A DNA stretch of 6,531 bases from VGPE01 sp031431395 (GCA_031431395.1 JANPDJ010000003.1:1-6531), one strand, 5' to 3'; shown: positions 1-6,108, counted from the stretch's first letter. The notes: a model not told the origin generated them from the sequence alone. Translations and numbers: made by a program.

Positions 1-530
1 GCAAGCGGGAAGTCGGCCAGCTCGGAACGATCGACCTCGTTGCTCTACTGCTCATCGCGAACGCCGTCCAGAACGCCATGGTAGGCACGGACACGTCCCT
101 GGGCGGCGGCCTTCTCGCAGGCGGGGTCATCCTGGCCGCGACGCGGGGCGTCGACATGGCGGTGCGCCGCTGGGCGGGTCTCAGGCGGCTGGTGATCGGC
201 GAGCCGAGCGTGCTGGTCGTGGACGGCCGGGTGAACCGCCGCACGATGGAGCACGAGCAGATCAGTGAGGACGAACTGCAAGAGGCATTACGCGAGCACG
301 GTCTCCAGTACCGTCGCGAGGTGAAGCGCGCAACGCTGGAGGTGGACGGATCCATCTCCATCATCCCCCAGCCCGAGGCGAAGAACCGCTACTTTGCCGG
401 TGGCGGCCCAGACACGGGCAGCCGTCGGGCAGGGCGTATTCCGCGACACAGCACGCGTCACAGCCGGACCCATGGCCCGGGAGACGGCGAGCCCATCATC
501 GGAGCACCCAACGAGGAGAAGGCCACGTGA
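1..530 (+). CDS. YetF/DUF421 family membrane protein, 3' part
   Basis: The open frame enters from the left edge (first full codon at nt 3) and shows the last 175 residues. Residues 1-28 (KREVGQL then IDLVALLLIANAVQNAMVG) match the conserved second membrane segment of DUF421 proteins. A glycine/alanine-rich third membrane segment follows at about 33-47, then a basic stretch. Residues about 66-123 form the conserved cytoplasmic YetF C-terminal domain, including GEPSVLVVDG, an acidic helix (SEDELQEALREHG) and the typical ending VDGSISIIPQ. The last ~52 residues are a polar, Arg/Gly/Pro-rich tail with no recognised domain. YetF-type proteins are inner-membrane proteins of largely unknown biochemical role, in some Bacilli linked to sporulation or stress. 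The 5' end and first membrane segment are outside the window. The stop overlaps the next gene by 4 nt, so the two are likely cotranscribed. Confidence 0.88.
   Translation, partial: KREVGQLGTIDLVALLLIANAVQNAMVGTDTSLGGGLLAGGVILAATRGVDMAVRRWAGLRRLVIGEPSVLVVDGRVNRRTMEHEQISEDELQEALREHGLQYRREVKRATLEVDGSISIIPQPEAKNRYFAGGGPDTGSRRAGRIPRHSTRHSRTHGPGDGEPIIGAPNEEKAT
513..518 (+). promoter_or_regulatory. Shine-Dalgarno for the amidohydrolase gene
   Basis: GAGGAG lies 8 nt before the GTG at 527, inside the end of the upstream YetF-type coding region. It supports GTG 527 as the start and fits translation coupled to the upstream gene through the GTGA stop/start overlap. Confidence 0.7.
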
Positions 531-1783
531 CCGGAACCACTGTCCTTGTCGGCGCGCGCCTCATCGACGGGCGTGGTGGCCCTCCGGTCGAAGATGCCGT
601 GGTCGTGATGCGCAACGACCGCATCACCGCCGCCGGTCCGGCATCGTCGGTGAACCCGCCCCGCGACGCCGCACGGATCGACGTCGGCGGACTCACGCTG
701 CTGCCTGGCCTGATCGACTGCCACGTCCATCTGCTCACCGAAAGCCGGCCCATCCAGGTGGAGCACGCCGAACGCCTCAGCGAGCGCCTCTACCGGGGCA
801 TTCCGTTTGCGGAGGCGACGCTGGACGCGGGAGTCACCACAGCGCGCGATGCGGGCATGACCCCGGCCGGCATGCGGACGGCCATCGACGCGGGCATCTT
901 CCGCGGGCCGCGACTCCGCGTCAGCATCTCCATCGCCAGCCAGACAGGCGGGCACGCGGACTGGACCATGGCGTCAGGGCTGGATCCGGGCTGGGTCACC
1001 AGCGACATGCCGGTCGCGATCGTGGACAGCCCGGACGAGATGCGCAAGGTGGTCCGCACCATCATCCGGGCCGGTGCGGACTGGATCAAGCTCTGCTCCA
1101 CCGGCGGGGTGATGTCACCCCTGGATCCGCCGGACACGCCGCAGTTCTCGGCAGAAGAGCTTGCCGTGGCCGTCGAGGAGGCCCGCGCCGCACGACTCGG
1201 CGGGGTGATGGCGCACGCGATCGGCGCCCAGGGGATCAAGAACGCCGTTCACGCGGGCGTGCGGTCCATCGAGCACGGCTACATGATCGACGAGGAGGGG
1301 ATGGACCTGATGGTGGAGCGTGGGACTTGGCTCGTGCCGACGCTCCACGCCCTGCGGTCGGTGCGCGAGCGCGCCGACGCGAACCCGGGGTCCATGCCGG
1401 CATGGGCGCTGCCGAAGCTCGAGACCGTCTCTCGAGCCCAGCGCGAAACGCTGCCGGAAGCCATCCGGCGGGGTATCAAGGTAGCCCTGGGCACGGACTG
1501 CGGCGTGGGATATCACGGCACCAACGCCCGCGAGATCGGGCTGCTGGTGGAAGCCGGGATGAGCCCGATGGCCGCCATCGAGGCCGGCACGCGCGTCGCG
1601 GCGGAACTCCTGGGCCTCGACGGAGACCTCGGAACAGTGGAGCCCGGCAAGCTGGCCGATCTGATCGCCGTGGACCACGACCCGCTGGCAGATCCCGTGC
1701 GCATCGGCAACCCGGACAGCGTCCGACTGGTCGTCAAGGACGGTGCCGTCGCCAAGGACATGGACGGGCGCGCCGCGGGCTGA
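527..1783 (+). CDS. Metal-dependent amidohydrolase (prolidase/imidazolonepropionase-like)
   Basis: This 418-residue protein belongs to the amidohydrolase superfamily, in the group commonly annotated as Xaa-Pro dipeptidase-like or imidazolonepropionase-like hydrolases. It probably cleaves an amide or cyclic amide bond in the cytoplasm; the substrate cannot be read from sequence. An N-terminal beta-sandwich strand region (about 1-60) precedes the TIM barrel. Visible metal-site residues in order are H66 and H68 (GLIDCHVHL), K188 as the likely carboxylated lysine (DWIKLCSTGG), H230 (MAHAIG), H250 (SIEHG) and D324 (GTDCG). The C-terminal sandwich resumes near LGTVEPGKLADLIAV. All catalytic positions are intact and the length is usual for the family. 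The GTG start is chosen for its GAGGAG ribosome site and the 4-nt overlap with the upstream gene. No signal peptide is visible. Confidence 0.93.
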   Translation: MTGTTVLVGARLIDGRGGPPVEDAVVVMRNDRITAAGPASSVNPPRDAARIDVGGLTLLPGLIDCHVHLLTESRPIQVEHAERLSERLYRGIPFAEATLDAGVTTARDAGMTPAGMRTAIDAGIFRGPRLRVSISIASQTGGHADWTMASGLDPGWVTSDMPVAIVDSPDEMRKVVRTIIRAGADWIKLCSTGGVMSPLDPPDTPQFSAEELAVAVEEARAARLGGVMAHAIGAQGIKNAVHAGVRSIEHGYMIDEEGMDLMVERGTWLVPTLHALRSVRERADANPGSMPAWALPKLETVSRAQRETLPEAIRRGIKVALGTDCGVGYHGTNAREIGLLVEAGMSPMAAIEAGTRVAAELLGLDGDLGTVEPGKLADLIAVDHDPLADPVRIGNPDSVRLVVKDGAVAKDMDGRAAG

Positions 1784-1793
1784 CGCGCGCCCG
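1765..1793. terminator. GC-rich hairpin at the convergent gene junction
   Basis: CGGGCGCGC (1765-1773) pairs perfectly with GCGCGCCCG (1785-1793), a 9-bp stem with an 11-nt loop that contains the amidohydrolase TGA. It lies between two converging genes, whose stops are at 1783 (+) and 1835 (-), so it could serve both. Neither side has a T-tract, so it is not a classical intrinsic terminator. It may be a 3'-end stabilising or pause hairpin, or chance in GC-rich DNA. Confidence 0.35.
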
Positions 1794-1834
1794 CAGGAGG
1801 CGCCGCAGGACGCGGGGACCCGGCTGCCCGAACC

Positions 1835-2677
1835 TCAGTCGAGCCCGACGAAGACGGTTTCCTGTTCGCCCGACAGCGCCCGCGGCTCGATGCGGACGAA
1901 GATCTCGCGGCCCAGTGTTTCCTCCATCCGCTCGACGTCGTCCATCTCCCAGTCCGCGGGGTTGAGCTGGCTCGCGTGGCAGGCAAAGGCCCGGCGCTTC
2001 TTGTCAAGCACGGGTCGGACGTCGACCGTGGTGGTGATGTCCTCGTCCGGGCGCGCGAGTTCGACGAATCGCCGCCGCTGGACCAGGTCGTCTTCGGTGG
2101 GCGGCTTCGCGTCGGGCTTGGTGTCGTTCTGCTCCCATTCGGCCACCATCCGCACCGCCCAGGAACGCGGGATCGCCTGGTGGTACAGGGCCCGGGGTGC
2201 GCCCGGATGACCCAGCAGCCGCATGAACGCCGCCGTGGTCACGTCGCTGACGCGGGTGTGATCGGGGTGGCCGTACGCTCCGCCCGGATCGAAGGTGACC
2301 ACGACGCTCGGCCGCAGGCGTGTCATCTCGGCGACGAGCCTCCCGATGATCTCCTCGCGGTCCGCAAGGACGAACGCCCCCGGCTTGGGGGTCCAGGTCT
2401 CCATCCCGGAGTCGCGGTAGCCCAGGAAGATCGGTTCGGCGATTCCGAGTGCCTCGCATGCGCACCGCAGCTCGGTGCGACGGATCTCGGGGTCCATCGA
2501 ATGGTCGCCCTGGTCGTCCGCCTCCCCGCCTTCATCGCCGTTGGTGGCGCAGATCAGGTGGACGGGATGGCCCTTTTCCGCGGCCAGGGCCATGACGCCG
2601 CCGGCCCCGAACGTCTCGTCGTCGGGATGGGCGAAGACCGCCAGGAGTCCGCCCGTTCGGTATGGCTGCCGGTTCAC
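1835..2677 (-). CDS. PIG-L/LmbE family zinc-dependent deacetylase
   Basis: The protein has 280 residues if it starts at the GTG at 2677. It belongs to the GlcNAc-PI de-N-acetylase (PIG-L/LmbE) family, which removes acetyl or related acyl groups from amino sugars and includes MshB and Mca of mycothiol metabolism. The zinc signature AHPDDE is at residues 16-21: by analogy with MshB, H17 and D20 bind zinc and D19 is the general base. The second motif, HPDH at 137-140, supplies the catalytic H137 and zinc ligand H140. A NGDEGG segment and a YRDSGM segment resemble MshB/Mca. The frame stays open upstream to 2845, but that extension lies inside proC and is Arg/Ser/Pro-rich with no family likeness. 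GTG 2677, 34 nt after the proC stop, puts the AHPDDE motif at the usual distance. No clear Shine-Dalgarno precedes it, so the exact start is less certain than the function. Confidence 0.88.
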   Translation of the reverse strand: MNRQPYRTGGLLAVFAHPDDETFGAGGVMALAAEKGHPVHLICATNGDEGGEADDQGDHSMDPEIRRTELRCACEALGIAEPIFLGYRDSGMETWTPKPGAFVLADREEIIGRLVAEMTRLRPSVVVTFDPGGAYGHPDHTRVSDVTTAAFMRLLGHPGAPRALYHQAIPRSWAVRMVAEWEQNDTKPDAKPPTEDDLVQRRRFVELARPDEDITTTVDVRPVLDKKRRAFACHASQLNPADWEMDDVERMEETLGREIFVRIEPRALSGEQETVFVGLD

Positions 2678-2711
2678 GCGGGGACGTCGCGCACGCTGGG
2701 CTCGCCCACGT

Positions 2712-3575
2712 TCAGGCGTCAGGTCCAGGGACGCTGGACTCGAGCTGCTCGCCCAGTTCCACGGTGCGCCGGTAGGCCGCCCAGACCGCTTCGGAGAGAA
2801 CGGTCCGAAGGCGGCCGGACTCCAGCTCGTGAAGCGCGGCCGCACTCGTGCCCCCGGGCGAGGTCACCATGTTGCGCAGCACCGCGGGGTGGTCACCGCT
2901 TGACTTCGCGAAGAGGGTGCTGCCCTCCAGGGTCTCGATGACGAGGTCGTGGGCGACGTGCCGGGGGAAGCCCAGGTGCACGGCGGCGTCGATGAGCGCT
3001 TCCATCACGAGGAACACGTAGGTGGGGCCCGTGCCGCTGACGGCCGTCGCCATGGCCACGAACTTCTCGTCGTCCACCTCGATCTCGTGGCCGAGGGCCC
3101 GGAGGAGAGCCCGCGCCTGGTCGCGCTGCTCCGGCGTCGTCTCGGGCGTGGCGTACCACACCGTCATGCCGCGGCCCAGGCGAGCGGGCGTGTTCGGCAT
3201 GCTGCGGACCACCTGGTCGTGCCCCAGCACCCCGGTGATGGCCCGGGTGGTGGCGCCGGCGATGATCGACAGCACCAGCTGCCCGCGGCGCAGGGATGGC
3301 CGCAGGTCCGCGCCGACGCGGATGAGCATCTGCGGCTTGATCCCCAGCAGGATGACGTCCGCCTGTGCGGCGGCCTCCGCGTTGCCCGCGACCGTCCGGA
3401 TGCCGTACTCGCGCTCCAGCGCCTCGCGACGCTCCGGCCGCGGATGGCTGGCGATCACCTGGTGCGGCTCCACGATGCGGCCTCGCAGGAGTCCCGCGAT
3501 CATGGCCTCCGCCATGACACCGGATCCCACCGTGGCGATGGTGCTGCCGCTGAGCGGACTGCGATCTGCTGCCAT
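2712..3575 (-). CDS. proC: Pyrroline-5-carboxylate reductase
   Basis: This 287-residue protein matches ProC, which reduces 1-pyrroline-5-carboxylate to L-proline with NAD(P)H, the last step of proline synthesis in the cytoplasm. The Rossmann nucleotide-binding loop is at 17-24 (GSGVMAEA), with the conserved GIKPQ at 78-82 and SMPNTPA at 125-131. The C-terminal dimerisation domain has AVSGTGPTYVF at 178-188 and the family signature VTSPGGTSAAAL at 237-248. Length and domain order are normal. The ATG at 3575 is chosen because homology begins about 12 residues later; upstream sequence in the same frame overlaps the methyltransferase gene. There is no Shine-Dalgarno. Instead a TATACT box lies 6 nt before the ATG, suggesting a leaderless transcript. 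The PIG-L gene follows after 34 nt. Confidence 0.96.
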   Translation of the reverse strand: MAADRSPLSGSTIATVGSGVMAEAMIAGLLRGRIVEPHQVIASHPRPERREALEREYGIRTVAGNAEAAAQADVILLGIKPQMLIRVGADLRPSLRRGQLVLSIIAGATTRAITGVLGHDQVVRSMPNTPARLGRGMTVWYATPETTPEQRDQARALLRALGHEIEVDDEKFVAMATAVSGTGPTYVFLVMEALIDAAVHLGFPRHVAHDLVIETLEGSTLFAKSSGDHPAVLRNMVTSPGGTSAAALHELESGRLRTVLSEAVWAAYRRTVELGEQLESSVPGPDA

Positions 3576-3581
3576 TCGCGG

Positions 3582-3587
3582 AGTATA
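3582..3587 (-). promoter_or_regulatory. -10 box of a probable leaderless proC promoter
   Basis: TATACT (5 of 6 to the sigma-70-type consensus) is followed by exactly six bases, CCGCGA, and then the proC ATG at 3575. That spacing places transcription start on the A of the start codon. No ribosome-binding sequence is present in the 34-nt gap. A weak CTGACG at 3608-3613, over the upstream gene's stop, is the nearest -35-like element, but its spacer is about 20 nt, longer than usual. Confidence 0.55.
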
Positions 3588-3609
3588 CGGACCGATTCGT
3601 CGCGAACCG

Positions 3610-4644
3610 TCAGGTGGCGACGGCCCGGCCGTAGATGAAGAACCGGCTGGTCGCGCCAAGGCCTGCAGGCTCGAGGCCGGCCGTGCGAAGGGCGGGCTCG
3701 AGTTCCTCTGGCGTGTAGTGGACCTTGACCACGCGGAACTCCCGTCCGTCCGCGAGGCGTCGCAGCTGCACATCCGGCGCGATCTCGTCGCGTTCGTGAT
3801 CCGATGCACCCGACTGGGGGTCGGGACGCGAGTCGATGAACGCGAACGATCCCCCGGGCTTGAGCCAGCTGCGCACGAGCCGGAGAAACGCGGGGAGTCT
3901 GTTCCGCGGCACGTGGCTCAGCCAGAAGCCCGCGAACACGGAGTCCACCTCGCGGTCCGGCTCGGCCCAGGCATCGCGGACGTGGAGATGAGCGCGCAGC
4001 CCATGGGCCAGCAGGCGTTCGCGGGCCCGCTCCAGCGGCTCGTCGGCCCCGTCGTAGGCCCACAGCTCGCCCTTCTGGGCCAGCAGCGGCGACCACCACC
4101 CCGTGCCTGCCGCCAGTTCGACGATTGTGCCGCCAATCGGCTGTGCGTCCAGCCAGCGCGTGGCGACATCGAGATCCACCTGCCACACCACATCGTGGAT
4201 CGCCCCGCGCGCGTAGCGGCCCCGGCGCAGGTACCAATCGTCGTACTCGGGCGCCCGTGCCGCGTAATAGGCGAGCATCTCGTCCCTGAGCGAGGCGTCC
4301 GAAACCGGCTCCGGGGTCGGGCCGGGAGCCGGGGGCTGAGCCGGGGCCGGACCCGCGCCAAGAGATGGGGCGAGAGCGGGGCTTCCCGGTTGACCGGCGA
4401 TCACCTCGGCGTCAGGCGACCGGGTCGCGGCGACGGGGTCAGGCGACCCGGTCGCGCCGGCGGGCGGCGCGTCCCGTGCGCGTTCTGCGAGTGCCGTCTT
4501 CAGTCGGAACCGCAGAAAGCCGTTGTCGCCTGCCCGCCCGACGCAATCCGGGCACAACTGCGCCCAGCCTTCGAGATCGGCGGCGCTACGGACGCGATGC
4601 GCGCGGCCGCACCAGAGGCACTCGAACGATTCGCGGTACGGCAT
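3610..4644 (-). CDS. Zinc-ribbon/class I SAM-dependent methyltransferase fusion
   Basis: This 344-residue protein has three parts. Residues 9-34 hold a CxxC-x18-CxxC pattern (C9, C12, C31, C34), a likely structural zinc ribbon. Residues about 57-115 form a Pro/Ala/Gly-rich, low-complexity linker. Residues about 119-344 form a class I methyltransferase with motif I at 175-184 (VELAAGTGWW), the acidic end of strand 2 at D198 (YDGAD), an FWLSHVP segment at 240-246 and LKPGGSFAFIDSR at 261-273. It should transfer a methyl group from S-adenosylmethionine in the cytoplasm; the acceptor is not predictable. The ATG at 4644 is 4 nt past the stop of the BtuF-like gene and starts directly on the ribbon. 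No strong Shine-Dalgarno is seen, so translation may be coupled to the upstream gene. The frame extends upstream to 4692, but only inside that gene. Confidence 0.85.
   Translation of the reverse strand: MPYRESFECLWCGRAHRVRSAADLEGWAQLCPDCVGRAGDNGFLRFRLKTALAERARDAPPAGATGSPDPVAATRSPDAEVIAGQPGSPALAPSLGAGPAPAQPPAPGPTPEPVSDASLRDEMLAYYAARAPEYDDWYLRRGRYARGAIHDVVWQVDLDVATRWLDAQPIGGTIVELAAGTGWWSPLLAQKGELWAYDGADEPLERARERLLAHGLRAHLHVRDAWAEPDREVDSVFAGFWLSHVPRNRLPAFLRLVRSWLKPGGSFAFIDSRPDPQSGASDHERDEIAPDVQLRRLADGREFRVVKVHYTPEELEPALRTAGLEPAGLGATSRFFIYGRAVAT
4411..4464. repeat. 27-bp tandem duplication in the methyltransferase linker
   Basis: Two adjacent 27-nt units (4411-4437 and 4438-4464) match at 24 of 27 positions; the first 19 nt match at 18 of 19. 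The unit is in frame (9 codons) and on the coding (-) strand gives ATGSPDPV followed by ATRSPDAE in the low-complexity linker. Each unit contains an odd palindrome, GCGACC-N-GGTCGC, and the only difference within the first 19 nt is its central base. Confidence 0.8.
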
Positions 4645-4648
4645 CCGT

Positions 4649-5581
4649 CTAGTCGACGGGCGTCCAGGTGCCGATCGGCGAGGTTTCCGCAAAGCCGTCG
4701 GGGTCGAAGATCTCGGCGAGGATCGCGATGCCTTCGATCACGCGGGGGCCGGGCCGGCTGAAGTACGCCGATCCATCGACGACGTAGACGTGTCCGCCTC
4801 GCACCGCGTCGATGTCGCGCCAGAACTCGGGCCGGGGCGTCTGCTTCCAGTCGCGGACAGCGGCACCCAGGTGGATCCCGGAGGGCAGGAGCACGATCGT
4901 CTCGGGGTCCACGTCGCGCACCGCCTCCCAGGAGGTCTCCGCAGATCGGTCGCCTTCGTGGCCCAGCAGTTCCCAGCCGCCCGCCCGACGGATCTGCTCG
5001 GGCACCCAGTGCCCCGCCGCAAACGGCGGGTCCAGCCATTCGAGGCCAACCACGCGCACCGGCGCCTGGCCCTGGCCGCGCCGGTCCAGCACGCGCTGCT
5101 CGATCTCGCCGAGGTGCGATCGTAACTCCTCGAGGACCTCGACGGCCTCATCCTCGGCGTCGGTCATCGCGCCCACCGTCGAGATGGAGTTGAAGATGCC
5201 CTCGATGCTCGTCGGCTCCAGGGAGACCACGGCGATGTCGCCCGACATGGCCTGGATGGCCGCGCTCGCCTCCGGGAACCTGGTGCCGCATGCCGGACAC
5301 CGGGACTGCATCAGGATCACGTCCGGGGCCGCGGCCGCCAGGGCTTCCGCATCCAGCACGTACCGGGTCGAGCCCCCGTGAATGGCATCGGCGACCAGGC
5401 GATTCGTCTGGTCGCGCGAGAGACCGGCCAGGGCATCCGGGCCCGGACTCCGCGTCATGAGCGGCTTGCCGACGGCCTCAGGCGGCCAGTCGCACTCGTG
5501 GGTCACCCCGACAAGCTCGTCGGCGAGGCCGAGAGCGCACACGATCTCGGTGGCCGAGGGCAGGAGCGACACGATTCGCAT
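4649..5581 (-). CDS. BtuF-like cobalamin-binding protein, no signal peptide
   Basis: This 310-residue protein belongs to the periplasmic-binding fold family COG0614, in the branch usually annotated as cobalamin-binding protein. The first strand starts at residue 1-2 (RIVSLLPSATEIVCALGL), followed by the characteristic VGVTHECDWPP at 24-34. A QSRCPACG segment at 92-99 holds two cysteines (C95, C98). The second lobe has AGGWELLGHEG and WRDIDAVRGGHVYVVDG, and the closing YFSRPGPRVIEG helix is at about 273-284. Because the fold begins at the start codon, there is no signal peptide or lipobox, so the protein is probably cytoplasmic unless the start is wrong. No BtuC or BtuD transporter genes lie in the window. 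A corrinoid or other metal-chelate ligand is inferred from family naming only. The methyltransferase gene follows 4 nt after its TAG stop. Only a weak GGGG lies about 12 nt before the ATG. Confidence 0.85.
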   Translation of the reverse strand: MRIVSLLPSATEIVCALGLADELVGVTHECDWPPEAVGKPLMTRSPGPDALAGLSRDQTNRLVADAIHGGSTRYVLDAEALAAAAPDVILMQSRCPACGTRFPEASAAIQAMSGDIAVVSLEPTSIEGIFNSISTVGAMTDAEDEAVEVLEELRSHLGEIEQRVLDRRGQGQAPVRVVGLEWLDPPFAAGHWVPEQIRRAGGWELLGHEGDRSAETSWEAVRDVDPETIVLLPSGIHLGAAVRDWKQTPRPEFWRDIDAVRGGHVYVVDGSAYFSRPGPRVIEGIAILAEIFDPDGFAETSPIGTWTPVD

Positions 5582-5618
5582 GATGGGCCGGTGCCCCTGG
5601 GACAGCCGCGGTGCGCGC

Positions 5619-5636
5619 CGGCCGCCTTCGCGGCCG
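5619..5636 (-). terminator. Hairpin after fdxA
   Basis: A perfect 7-bp stem (CGGCCGC with GCGGCCG) and a 4-nt loop begins 21 nt past the fdxA stop, in the 76-nt gap before the BtuF-like gene. There is no T-tract after it on the - strand. It could be a weak terminator, an RNA end-stabilising hairpin that lets fdxA accumulate as a separate message, or chance in GC-rich DNA. Confidence 0.35.
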
Positions 5637-5657
5637 CAGGGCGCCGGCGAGGCCGCC

Positions 5658-5945
5658 TCAGGCGGGTTTGAGCGCCTCGATCAGCCTCCGGGCTTCTGCC
5701 CGGTCCGTGAACCAGGTGGCGTCAACCACCGTGTAGGTGGCCCATTCGGCCGGCAGGGATTCTTCGGGGAAGATCGCGTTGACTGGGCACTCGGGCTCGC
5801 ACGCACCACAGTCGATGCACTCGTTCGGGTCGATGAACAGCTTGCGATCCACGCCCTCTTCGTAGTGGATGCAGTCCACCGGGCAGACCGAGACGCACGA
5901 GATGTCAAGAACGTCGATGCACGGCTCGGCGATCACGTACGTCAT
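5658..5945 (-). CDS. fdxA: 7Fe ferredoxin ([3Fe-4S][4Fe-4S])
   Basis: This 95-residue protein is a seven-iron ferredoxin of the FdxA/Azotobacter FdI type, a small soluble electron carrier. By alignment with FdI, C9, C17 and C53 should bind the 3Fe-4S cluster and C21, C43, C46 and C49 the 4Fe-4S cluster, with C25 as the extra free cysteine. Position 13, where an 8Fe ferredoxin would have a cysteine, is leucine, which supports a 3Fe first cluster. The N-terminus MTYVIAEPC is almost identical to actinobacterial FdxA. After the cluster domain, residues about 66-95 form a C-terminal extension with aromatic residues (W68, Y71, W78, F79) and a terminal helix. The ATG is preceded by GGAGGAG at a 9-nt spacing. 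Redox partners are not evident from the neighbours. Confidence 0.95.
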   Translation of the reverse strand: MTYVIAEPCIDVLDISCVSVCPVDCIHYEEGVDRKLFIDPNECIDCGACEPECPVNAIFPEESLPAEWATYTVVDATWFTDRAEARRLIEALKPA

Positions 5946-5954
5946 TCGGTGTCA

Positions 5955-5961
5955 CTCCTCC
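5955..5961 (-). promoter_or_regulatory. Shine-Dalgarno of fdxA
   Basis: GGAGGAG on the - strand lies 9 nt upstream of the fdxA ATG. It is the strongest ribosome-binding site in the window and fixes the start; most other - strand genes here lack one. Confidence 0.8.
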
Positions 5962-6028
5962 AGTGATCCGGCGAGGCCGGGAGGGTGCTGCGCTCGTCAC
6001 GGCGTCGCGCCGGGGGTGCGGTGGCGTG

Positions 6029-6037
6029 AGAGTACCA
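6029..6037 (-). promoter_or_regulatory. Possible extended -10 upstream of fdxA
   Basis: The 163-nt gap between the cupredoxin and fdxA genes (5946-6108) should hold the fdxA promoter. The best candidate is TGG followed by TACTCT on the - strand, an extended -10 of the TGnTAnnnT form. It would leave a leader of roughly 75 nt. No convincing -35 lies at the right distance, so this is weak. Apart from this, the hairpin at 6088-6104 and the ribosome site, I see nothing in the gap. Confidence 0.2.
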
Positions 6038-6087
6038 CTCCGGGCCTGTCCGGCTGCCGGGAGCGCCATGGCCCGTCGAGCTCAATC

Positions 6088-6104
6088 GGTCCCGCCGCGG
6101 GACC
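6088..6104 (-). terminator. Hairpin after the cupredoxin gene
   Basis: GGTCCCG and CGGGACC pair perfectly (7 bp, 3-nt loop) starting 4 nt past the cupredoxin stop. The sequence after it on the - strand is GATTGAG, with no true T-tract. Its place just after a stop favours a transcript-end role, but it lacks the tail of a classical intrinsic terminator. Confidence 0.4.
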
Positions 6105-6108
6105 TCGT

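Noticed and set aside
1417..1437. Inverted repeat GCTCGAGA/TCTCGAGC with a 5-nt spacer inside the amidohydrolase gene
   Set aside because: An 8-bp inverted repeat with a short spacer is expected about once by chance in a window this size, it lies in well-conserved coding sequence, and no gene starts near it.
394..1965. A 523-codon open frame on the + strand in another frame over the amidohydrolase gene
   Set aside because: The translation is Arg/Gly-rich low-complexity sequence, while the overlapping frame carries the full set of amidohydrolase metal ligands.
2678..2845. N-terminal extension of the PIG-L gene to an earlier start at 2845
   Set aside because: The added 56 residues are Ser/Arg/Pro-rich, lie mostly inside proC, and would push the AHPDDE motif far from its normal position near the N-terminus.
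3022..4761. A 579-codon open frame on the + strand, opposite proC and the methyltransferase gene
   Set aside because: It is Arg/Pro/Ala-rich with no recognisable motif, and lies antisense to two genes with intact conserved motifs. Long antisense open frames are expected in GC-rich coding DNA because stop codons are rare there.
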